Source: Burkholderiales bacterium (lineage in GTDB: Bacteria; Pseudomonadota; Gammaproteobacteria; Burkholderiales; Burkholderiaceae_C). From it: a stretch of 64,000 nt of DNA. Positions 36,750 through 45,054 of this stretch are shown piece after piece. Location of the stretch: assembly GCA_016223165.1 (NCBI GenBank), contig JACRPO010000009.1, positions 1,116,001 through 1,180,000 on the forward strand. Direction: 5' to 3'. The stretch's first letter is position 1, and the number at the start of each line of letters is the position of its first letter. Position numbers and translations under genes: made by a program. The notes below the pieces were generated by a model. The model saw only the letters and a program-made list of their open reading frames with translations, did not search any database and was not told where the DNA came from.

Positions 36750-37325
36750 ATGCCTTCAGCCACCGCCGACCCCGACGTCACCGTCTGGCTTGAACAACTG
36801 GGCGGCGGCCAGGCGGGCGCCGCGGACCGGATCTTCACGCTGCTCTACGGCGAACTGCACCGCCTGGCCCGCGTGCACATGCGGCGCGAAGCCGCCGGCC
36901 ACACGCTCAGCGCCACCGGACTGGTGCACGAGGCCTGGTTCCGGCTGTCGGAGCAGAACCGCACGCAGTGGCGCAACCGCACGCACTTCATGGCGGTGGC
37001 CAGCACCATGATGCGGCGCATCCTGGTGGACCACGCGCTGGCCCAGCGCGCGGCCAAACGAGGCGCGCAACTGGAACCCATCAGCACCACGCTGCTGGAC
37101 CGCCATGGCGACGGCCTGGACCACGACGTGGTGGCCGTGCACGACGCGCTGCTGGCGCTGGAGGCGCACGACGCGCGCGCCGCCAAGGTGGTGGAGCTGA
37201 AGTTCTTTGGCGGGCTGGAGATCGAGGAGATCGCCCAAGTGCTGGACGTCTCCCCGGCCACCGTCAAGCGCGACTGGACGCTGGCACGCGCATGGCTCAG
37301 GCGGGAGCTGGGCGGCGCGGCCTGA
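36750..37325 (+). CDS. ECF-type RNA polymerase sigma factor
   Basis: This 191-residue sigma-70 ECF factor has a region 2 core (LYGELHRLARVHMRREAAGH) and a region 4 helix-turn-helix (GLEIEEIAQVLDVSPATVKR). The sequence resembles the subgroup found beside Ser/Thr kinases rather than one with an adjacent anti-sigma gene. None is visible here. The ATG at 36750 was chosen because family similarity begins there. Its last 29 bp overlap the end of the convergent PEP-CTERM gene. Confidence 0.88.
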   Translation: MPSATADPDVTVWLEQLGGGQAGAADRIFTLLYGELHRLARVHMRREAAGHTLSATGLVHEAWFRLSEQNRTQWRNRTHFMAVASTMMRRILVDHALAQRAAKRGAQLEPISTTLLDRHGDGLDHDVVAVHDALLALEAHDARAAKVVELKFFGGLEIEEIAQVLDVSPATVKRDWTLARAWLRRELGGAA

Positions 37326-38067
37326 ACGCCGCCAGCAGACCCAGCCCGACCAGCGCCAAGCTGGCCGGCTCCGGCACATCTTGCGGCGGCGTGGCCGCAG
37401 CGCTGGTGGCAATGCGCACGTCCACATTGCCGTGGTCGTACAGATAGCTGCCGCGCGGGTCATAGCGGATCTCCACCGTGTCGCCGGCGGCCAGCGTGAG
37501 GCCTGGCGTGTAGACCGTCTGCAGCGCCGACGTGGTGGTGTTGCCGTAGGTCACGGTGAACTGGCCCAGGTCGTGCGCCACGCCGCCGATGAACACGCGC
37601 GCGAATACCTCCATGCCGTTGCCGTTGTGCGCGTTCTGCACCATTTCGCTGGTGAGCAGGATCTCGTCCAGCAGCATCGCTTGGTCGGCGTGGAAGACCA
37701 CGGCCGTCGCGCTCGGCGAACCCGTATGCACGAAGGTGCCGGCAAAGGTGGCGCGAGTGTCGGCCACCACCGCGCCGCCGCAGAAGCCGGCTGTGCAGCC
37801 CAGTTGGCCCGGGTCGACAAGCGCCCCGATGGACTGCGGGCTGACCGGGCCGCCGTAGCTGACGCCGGTGGTGGTGAACAGGCTGCCGGCTTGGCTGCCG
37901 TCGTGGAAGGTCCACGGGTTGCCAGCCTGCTGCGGGGCGTACACGCCGTTCAAGTCTTCCAGCCAATCGCGCAGGCCGTACACGGTGGAGGCCTGCGCGG
38001 CCGACGCGGCCAGCAGCGTCAACGCCGTCGCGGCGCTGCGCAGGAAGGGGGAGAGGTGGTGGGTCAT
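37297..38067 (-). CDS. PEP-CTERM sorting-domain exported protein
   Basis: This 256-residue protein has an N-terminal signal peptide (ending SAAQAS), a beta-rich middle and a C-terminal sorting tag: VPEPASLALVGLGLL followed by a basic tail. Such tags are processed by exosortase/EpsH, linked to exopolysaccharide-making bacteria. One Cys pair (GCTAGFC) may form a disulphide. The function of the body is unknown. Exosortase itself is not in the window. It faces the ECF sigma gene. Confidence 0.85.
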   Translation of the reverse strand: MTHHLSPFLRSAATALTLLAASAAQASTVYGLRDWLEDLNGVYAPQQAGNPWTFHDGSQAGSLFTTTGVSYGGPVSPQSIGALVDPGQLGCTAGFCGGAVVADTRATFAGTFVHTGSPSATAVVFHADQAMLLDEILLTSEMVQNAHNGNGMEVFARVFIGGVAHDLGQFTVTYGNTTTSALQTVYTPGLTLAAGDTVEIRYDPRGSYLYDHGNVDVRIATSAAATPPQDVPEPASLALVGLGLLAAFRPRRPAPA

Positions 38068-38448
38068 GGGGCTCCTGAGCGGGTTCGGAAGGCGGGCCGA
38101 GGTTTCGGCCTCTTGCTGAACCGCGGGAAAGGCGCCTGCGGACGCTCACGCCGACGCGGGCGCCCCCACGGATCGGGGGGAGACCGTGCGCTTCTGCCGC
38201 GCGGTTGCGCCAGCAGAGCCCGGTGGTCGGCCGCCTTGCGCGGGCCGCCGACGGCAGGCGGCGGTGCCGGCGACCCGGCTGTCGGACACGCGCCGCGCGC
38301 GGCGCGGCTCGTCTCTCCTTTCGATCCGCGCGCGCGGCGATGGCCGCCTCGACTCGGCCAGCCAGCCAGCCGCAGGCGACCGGCACGCCGGCCTCAAGCC
38401 GCGCCCATGGCTGTCGATAGTCCTCCATCCGCACCCCTGCCCTTGGCG
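38068..38448. other. Intergenic region without a recognised gene
   Basis: This region is GC-rich with no convincing frame. The part from about 38385 resembles the 5' flank of the GGDEF-EAL gene at 45055 (CGGCCTCAAG, then CGATAG and TCCTC). The duplicated segment therefore seems to include some upstream DNA. Confidence 0.5.
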
Positions 38449-38799
38449 ATGCTCGACACTTCCTGTGACGACCCTGTGCTGGGCAACCTTGCCCCGGCCA
38501 GCCCCAGCCGTGGCGCGGCCGGCAGGGACTCGCGCAGCGCCGATCGCCTGGCGGCCGAGCATGCGCTGACCGACGCGCTGTCGTAGGCCGGCGACCTCGC
38601 GCAGGCCGCGCCGCGCATCGTGCAGCTCGTCTGCGAGGCGCTCGGCTGGACCTGCGGGGCCTGCTGGATCGAGAGCCCGCGCCGCGACGCCCTCGTGCGC
38701 GCCGGCAGCTGGGCAGGCGGCGATGCGCTCGCTGAAGCCTTCGTGCAGGCCGTTCCCGCCGTGGGCCCGCTCGACGAGGCGGCCGGCGTGCTGCGCCGC
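38449..38799 (+). pseudogene. Truncated copy of the 5' end of the GAF/PAS/GGDEF/EAL gene
   Basis: From ATG 38449 the sequence follows that of the gene at 45055 for about 350 bp. It includes the start (MLDTSCDDPVLG against MLDTPCDDSVLG) and a near-identical stretch at 38587-38799 with only a few base changes. A CAG codon has become TAG at 38584-38586, giving a stop after 45 residues. Homology ends abruptly after a CTGCGCCGC sequence. It is a dead partial duplication, recent by its high identity. Confidence 0.85.
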
Positions 38800-38880
38800 G
38801 AAAGAGTCGCCAGGAACGACGCGATTCGTCGCGCGGGGAGGCTTGGTTCCCGCATCTCCAGAACAATGAAAGAGACGCAG

Positions 38881-38982
38881 AGCGCAAGCCGTGCCGCGGC
38901 TGTTGTCGGGACCTTCTATCCGGACGAGCCCGGGGGAGCTGCGTCTCGCGCTGGCCCGCCACCTCGGTCCGGGTGCTGCACC
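38881..38982 (+). pseudogene. Remnant of a Memo-like gene (AmmeMemoRadiSam protein B)
   Basis: The frame reads AAAVVGTFYPDEPG, then continues one frame over as ELRLALARHLG, which is the typical N-terminal sequence of Memo-family AmmeMemoRadiSam B proteins. The remainder is lost: at about 38983 the reading passes straight into a radical SAM remnant. Assigned from motif memory only. Confidence 0.6.
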
Positions 38983-39213
38983 TGGGACATCTCCAAGAGC
39001 CGGGAGATGGACCGCCTGCTCGATGCCGCCTCGCCGCTGCGCATCGCCGAGGCCGCCCAGGCCAGCGGCGCGGCCAGGGTGGCATTCACCTACGACGACC
39101 CGGTCATCTTCGCCGAGTACGGGATGGACACGGCCGACGCGTGTCACGCGCTCGGCACCAAGACGGTGGCGGTGACCGCGGGGTTCATCCACGCCGATCC
39201 GCGGCGTGCCGGC
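38983..39213 (+). pseudogene. Remnant of the AmmeMemoRadiSam radical SAM gene
   Basis: An internal fragment of about 77 codons reads WDISKSREMDRLLDAASP, then VAFTYDDPVIFAEYGMDTADAC and KTVAVTAGFI. This is characteristic of the PflA-like enzyme of the AmmeMemoRadiSam system. The piece begins just at the third cysteine of the expected CxxxCxxC motif, so the cluster site is missing. The 3' part is missing too. It is non-functional. Confidence 0.75.
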
Positions 39214-39329
39214 CACTTGACGCCGCCAGCCGCGCTTGGCTTCGGCCGTCGGCGCATTCGCGCGTCCTCGAGCCGAGCCGGCGCCCTCTGCGCTCCAATG
39301 GCGGCTCCCGATGTCGCCAGGACGAACAC

Positions 39330-40094
39330 ATGCACGCCATCACACCGGCACAACGCCTGCTCGGCCGCCTGGACCGCATCGCCGCCGCGCTGCAGCCGCG
39401 GCGCGAGGCGCTGGCGCTCATCGCGCTCGGCTCGGTGGGGCTCGAGACGGCACGCCTGGATGCCTGGTCGGACCTCGACTTCTTCGTCGTCGTGCGCCCC
39501 GGCACCAAGGCAGGTTTCATCGACAACCTCGACTGGCTGGCCGAGGCGCACCCGCTCGCCTGGCAGTTCCGCAACACGGCGGACGGTTGCAAGGTGCTGA
39601 TGGCCGACGGGATCTTCTGCGAGTTCGCTGTGTTCGAGCTCACCGAGTTGCCGCGCATTCCGTTCGCACCGGGGCGCATCGTCTGGAAACGGGAGGAAGT
39701 GGATGCCGCCATCGCCGCACCCGCGCGCGCGGCGCCGCCGCCGACCACCGACGAGACGTGGATCGTCGGCGAGGCGCTGGCCTGCCTGCTCGTGGGCCTG
39801 GCACGCTGGCACCGCGGCGAGAAGCTGTCGGCGCTGCGCTTCGTGCAGGGGCATGCGCTGGACCGGCTGATCGAGCTCGACGCGCTGCGCCGGCGCCCTG
39901 CAGGCGGTGATCCCTTCAATGCCGAGCGCAGGCTGGAGGCGCGGCAAGCGACGCTCGCCGCCGAGCTGCCGCAGCTCGCCCCCGGCTACGAGCACACCCC
40001 GGCCGCAGCGCGGGCCATGCTGCGGGCGCTGCGCGCGCGCGGTGCCCTTCTGAACGAGGCTGTGGTCGCGCGCATCGAGGCCATGGCAGGTTGA
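39330..40094 (+). CDS. Nucleotidyltransferase-fold protein
   Basis: This 254-residue protein has a polymerase-beta-type nucleotidyltransferase motif: ALGSVGLETARLDAWSDLDFF gives GS followed by DxD. A helical C-terminal domain follows, as in aminoglycoside or lincosamide nucleotidyltransferases. Whether it modifies an antibiotic or another small molecule cannot be told. The ATG at 39330 directly precedes conserved sequence. Confidence 0.7.
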   Translation: MHAITPAQRLLGRLDRIAAALQPRREALALIALGSVGLETARLDAWSDLDFFVVVRPGTKAGFIDNLDWLAEAHPLAWQFRNTADGCKVLMADGIFCEFAVFELTELPRIPFAPGRIVWKREEVDAAIAAPARAAPPPTTDETWIVGEALACLLVGLARWHRGEKLSALRFVQGHALDRLIELDALRRRPAGGDPFNAERRLEARQATLAAELPQLAPGYEHTPAAARAMLRALRARGALLNEAVVARIEAMAG

Positions 40095-40423
40095 TGGAGA
40101 TGGGCCTGCGGGGCGCGCGGGCGGCGAGACCTCGCCGCCATCTCGATGGTCCATTGCGCTTTCTCGCCACCCGCGACGCATGGAACGCTGCTGCAACTTG
40201 ACGGCGCTCGGCGGTCATTCGCGAGCGGCGGTGTTGCGTGCCATCACGGCTGCGGCAGGCCGCTGCCGGTGCCCACGTTCGCAGGCCCAACGCGGGCGAC
40301 CAACACGAGACTGCAGCCGTTGCCTCATCAACCCCTGTCGCTGCGCTCGCGGGCGACGACGGATGACGGCGCGCAGACGCCGCTCCAGAATCCGAAGCCT
40401 CCAGACCCGCGGAGGCTCGTGCG
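40095..40423. other. Intergenic region with a hairpin after the nucleotidyltransferase gene
   Basis: GGCGGCGAG (40120-40128) pairs perfectly with CTCGCCGCC (40131-40139), and outer GAGATGG/CCATCTC bases may extend the stem. It could end transcription of the preceding gene, though no T-run follows. The rest up to the HxlR start shows no gene. Confidence 0.45.
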
Positions 40424-41125
40424 ATGGAAAACAGCCATGGCCAGTTCTGCTCGGTGGCGCGCAGCGCCGAGGTGCTGTGCGAGCGCTGGACGCCGCTCGT
40501 GCTGCGCGAGCTGCTGTGCGGCAGCCGGCGCTTCAACGACCTGCACCGCGGCGTGCCGCGCATGTCGAGCAGCCTGCTCGCACAGCGGCTGCGCCGGCTG
40601 GAGGACTTCGGCGTCGTGCAGCGGCGTGCGGCGGGCAAGGTGTGGGAGTACGGCCTCACGCCGGCCGGCGAGGACCTGCGCCCGATCATCATGGCGCTCG
40701 GCCACTGGGGTGCCCGCTGGATCGGCGCCCGCCTGCGCAAGGACGAGCTCGACGCGAGCCTGCTGATGTGGGACATCCGCCGCTCGGTGCGCATCGCGGC
40801 GTTCCCGCCCGTGCCGGTGGTCATCCACTTCCGCCTGCGCGATGCGCGCGCCGGCGAGCGGCTGTGGTGGCTCGTCGTCGAGGCCGGCGCCGCCGACCTG
40901 TGCCGCGACGACCCCGGCCGCGAAGTGACGCTGGTGGTCGAGTCGACGGTGCGTGCCCTCACCGAGGTGTGGGCCGGCGACCGCGAGCCCGAGGAGGCGA
41001 CGCGGGCGCGCGACGTGCGCATCGAGGGCGCGCGGCGCGACGCGGCAAAGCTGTGGAGCTGGCTCGGCTCGAGCGTCTTCGCGCCGACACGGCTCGAGGC
41101 GGGGCCGCGGGTTGCCGCCGCCTGA
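40424..41125 (+). CDS. HxlR-family transcriptional regulator with C-terminal SCP2-like domain
   Basis: This 233-residue protein opens with an HxlR winged-helix domain (about 1-110): CSVARSAEVLCERWTPLVLRELL, then MSSSLLAQRLRRLE. The C-terminal half resembles a sterol-carrier/alkyl-binding domain often found fused in this subgroup. It probably controls the flavin oxidase gene that follows on the same strand, 189 bp downstream. Confidence 0.82.
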   Translation: MENSHGQFCSVARSAEVLCERWTPLVLRELLCGSRRFNDLHRGVPRMSSSLLAQRLRRLEDFGVVQRRAAGKVWEYGLTPAGEDLRPIIMALGHWGARWIGARLRKDELDASLLMWDIRRSVRIAAFPPVPVVIHFRLRDARAGERLWWLVVEAGAADLCRDDPGREVTLVVESTVRALTEVWAGDREPEEATRARDVRIEGARRDAAKLWSWLGSSVFAPTRLEAGPRVAAA

Positions 41126-41314
41126 AGCATCCGGGCATCGGCGTAACCTGAGCGCCGCGGGTGCCGCAGAGCACCACCGCACCGGCTCGAGAGCCCGCGC
41201 GGACGACCACCGGCACGGCCCATCGCTTCAGAACCTGGACTGGTCTGCTTCGGCCGCGCTGGGTACGCTGCCGTGCTCTGCGGTTCGACACGCCACCACG
41301 CGAAGGGGATTCCG

Positions 41315-42736
41315 ATGACGCTCCATCTCACGGCACTGAACGGCACGACGGTCGAACTCCCTGCCGATGCCCTGCCCTCGTTCAAGACGGCCTTCAAGGG
41401 CCAGGTGTTGACGCCGGACGACCCGGCGTTCGATGCGACGCGCAAGGTCTGGAACGCGACGATCGACCGCCGGCCGGGCCTCGTCGCGCGCTGCACCGGC
41501 ACGGCCGACGTCATCGAGGCCGTGCGCTTCGCGAAGAAGCACGGCCTGCTCAGCTCGGTGCGCGGCGGCGGCCACAACATCGCCGGCCTCGCGGTGTGCG
41601 AGGGCGGGCTGATGATCGACCTCTCGCTGCTGCGCGGCGTGTGGGTCGACCCGGCGCGCCGCGTCGCGCAGGCGCAGGCCGGCTGCACGCTCGGCGACCT
41701 CGACCGCGAAACGCAGGTGCACGGCCTGGCCGCGGTGCTCGGCTTCGTCTCGGCCACCGGCATCGCCGGGCTCACGGTCGGCGGCGGCTTCGGCTACCTG
41801 ACGCGCAAGCACGGCTGGACCTGCGACACGCTGGTCTCGATGGACGTCGTCACCGCCGCCGGCGAGCTCGTGCGCGCCTCCGAGAGCGAGAACACCGATC
41901 TCTTCTGGGCCCTGCGCGGCGGCAGCGGCAACTTCGGCATCGTCACCTCGTTCGAGTACCGGCTGTTCACGGTCGGCCCCGAGATCGTCGGCGGCGCCAT
42001 CGCCTGGCGCGGCGAGGACGCGAAGGCCGTGCTCGAGGCCTTCCGCAAATTTAGCGCCGAGGCGCCGCGCGAGCTGACGAGCGTGGCCGTGCTGCGCCGC
42101 GCGCCGCCTGCACCCTGGCTGCCGAAGGAAGTGCACGGCCAGCCGATCTGCGCGATCTTCGTGTGCCACAGCGGCAAGGTCGAGGACGGCGAGGCGCTGC
42201 TCGCGCCGCTGCGCAGGTTCGGCGCGCCGGTGGCCGACATCGTGGCGCGCCGGCCCTATACGCAGATGCAGAGCCTGCTCGACGCCACGCAGCCCAAGGG
42301 GCGGCGCTACTACTGGAAGTCGCACTACCTGCCGGGCATCGACGGCCGCATGATCGATCTCGCCGCCGAACATGCAGCGCACATCCGTTCGCCGCACTCG
42401 GCGATCCTGATGTTCCAGATCCAGGGCGCGCTGAACGAGCAGCCGGCGGGCCACTCGCCGGCCGGCAACCGCGATGCGGCCTTCGTGCTCAACATCGCCG
42501 GCTCGTGGGAGAACGCGGCCGACGACGAGGCGAACATCGCCTGGGCGCGCGCCTGCTTCGAGGCCACGCGCGGCTGCTCGACCGGCGGCACCTACGTCAA
42601 CTTCCTCACCGAGGAAGAGGGGCGCGACCGCGTGCAGGCCGCCTACAGCGCCGCCGACCTGCAGCGGCTGGCCGCGATCAAGCGCCGGGTCGACCCGGAC
42701 AACCTCTTCCAGCACACGAAGAGCATCGCCGGCTGA
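41315..42736 (+). CDS. FAD-linked oxidase, berberine-bridge (BBE) type
   Basis: This 473-residue enzyme has a PCMH-type FAD domain. RGGGHNIAGLAV carries the His that can bind FAD covalently; the usual second (Cys) link is not seen (GFVSATGIAGL), so single attachment is likely. The C-terminal BBE segment ends with YSAADLQRLAAIKRRVDPDN. Substrates of the family are alcohols, sugars and diverse metabolites. No signal peptide. GAAGGGG lies before the ATG at 41315. Confidence 0.85.
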   Translation: MTLHLTALNGTTVELPADALPSFKTAFKGQVLTPDDPAFDATRKVWNATIDRRPGLVARCTGTADVIEAVRFAKKHGLLSSVRGGGHNIAGLAVCEGGLMIDLSLLRGVWVDPARRVAQAQAGCTLGDLDRETQVHGLAAVLGFVSATGIAGLTVGGGFGYLTRKHGWTCDTLVSMDVVTAAGELVRASESENTDLFWALRGGSGNFGIVTSFEYRLFTVGPEIVGGAIAWRGEDAKAVLEAFRKFSAEAPRELTSVAVLRRAPPAPWLPKEVHGQPICAIFVCHSGKVEDGEALLAPLRRFGAPVADIVARRPYTQMQSLLDATQPKGRRYYWKSHYLPGIDGRMIDLAAEHAAHIRSPHSAILMFQIQGALNEQPAGHSPAGNRDAAFVLNIAGSWENAADDEANIAWARACFEATRGCSTGGTYVNFLTEEEGRDRVQAAYSAADLQRLAAIKRRVDPDNLFQHTKSIAG

Positions 42737-42822
42737 GCGGTGCCGGCGGCGCGGTTGGCGCGGTTGGCGCGCCGCCGATGCTCGCCCGCACCGGTGAACC
42801 TGAGCCGCACGGAGGGGCCGGG

Positions 42823-43827
<1,005 letters not shown>

Positions 43828-43958
43828 GCAGAAAACTCCAGCGAGGATTCGGAACGGGACTGCAGCGTAGGCCAGGGCACCCGGCAGGCGCTAGCCGGAA
43901 GCTCGCCGATGCTTGCCCGATCCTCCGAGACGCGGCGCGAGCTGGGTCTTCAGCCCGC

Positions 43959-44897
43959 ATGACCTCGCACAATGACGCCATGCCTCACGCTGACCCGTGC
44001 ACCGCCGAGCTGGTGTCGCTCGTCAGCCGCTTCGCGGCCGGCGACGGCGTGCACGCCACCGCCATCCCGGCCCTGCATCTGATCCGCGCCAACGCGCCGG
44101 CGCAGCGGCTGCCGGCGGTCTACGAGCCGGGCCTCGTGCTGGTGGTGCAGGGCCGCAAGCAGGCCATGCTCGGCCACGAGTTGCTCAGCTACGACCCGCT
44201 GCACTGCCTGGTGATCTCGGTGACCATGCTGCCGCTGGCGCAGGTCATCGAAGCCAGCGTCGCACGCCCTTACCTGTGCCTGCGCCTGAGCGTCGACCGG
44301 CACGAGCTCGCCACGCTGCTGCGCGACGTGCCCGAAGGCCCAGCCGCCGCGCCCGCCCACGGCCCCCGCGGCCTGAACGTGGCGCGCGTCTCGCCGCCGT
44401 TGCTGGACGCCGTGCTGCGCCTCGTGCGCCTGCTCGACACGCCGCGCGACGCGCCGGTGCTGGCACCGCTGCTGCAGCGCGAGATCTTCTACCGTGTGCT
44501 CACCGGCGAGCTGGGCCCGCGGCTGCGCGCGCTCTCGACGGCCGACAGCCACGCGCAGCGCATCGGCCACGCCATCGACCTGCTCAAGCGCCGCTTCGCC
44601 GAGCCGGTGCGCCTGGAGGAGGTGGCCCAGGCGGCAGCGATGAGCCCCTCCAGCCTGCACCTGCACTTCAAGCAAGTCACCTCGATGTCGCCTCTGCAGT
44701 ACCAGAAGCTGCTGCGCCTGCACCACGCACGCCAGCTGATGCTGGCCGACGGCATCGACGCCGCGTCGGCCGGGCATCGCGTGGGCTACGAGAGCCCGTC
44801 GCAGTTCAGCCGCGAGTATCGGCGCCTGTTCGGCGCACCGCCCAGGGCCGATGCCGCCGGCGTACGGCGGGCCATGGTGGGCGACCCCGGCGCGTGA
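43959..44897 (+). CDS. AraC-family regulator with AraC_N cupin domain
   Basis: This 312-residue protein has an N-terminal cupin-like AraC_N domain (YEPGLVLVVQGRKQAMLG) and a C-terminal double helix-turn-helix (VRLEEVAQAAAMSPSSLHLHF, then GYESPSQFSREYRRLFG). Proteins of this type are often encoded beside aldo/keto reductases and sense carbonyl or oxidative stress, consistent with the divergent neighbour. Confidence 0.88.
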   Translation: MTSHNDAMPHADPCTAELVSLVSRFAAGDGVHATAIPALHLIRANAPAQRLPAVYEPGLVLVVQGRKQAMLGHELLSYDPLHCLVISVTMLPLAQVIEASVARPYLCLRLSVDRHELATLLRDVPEGPAAAPAHGPRGLNVARVSPPLLDAVLRLVRLLDTPRDAPVLAPLLQREIFYRVLTGELGPRLRALSTADSHAQRIGHAIDLLKRRFAEPVRLEEVAQAAAMSPSSLHLHFKQVTSMSPLQYQKLLRLHHARQLMLADGIDAASAGHRVGYESPSQFSREYRRLFGAPPRADAAGVRRAMVGDPGA

Positions 44898-45054
44898 TCC
44901 AGGTCGCGCGCCGCCGCGCGCCCCTGCGTTCAAACGGCAGCGTTTGCGCGTCGCATCCGACCGTCGCGCCGGCCTCAAGGTGCTGCGGCGGCGGCCGATA
45001 GACAGTCCTCTATCCGTCCTTCATCCGTCCTCTATCCGCAACCCGACCGCGCCG

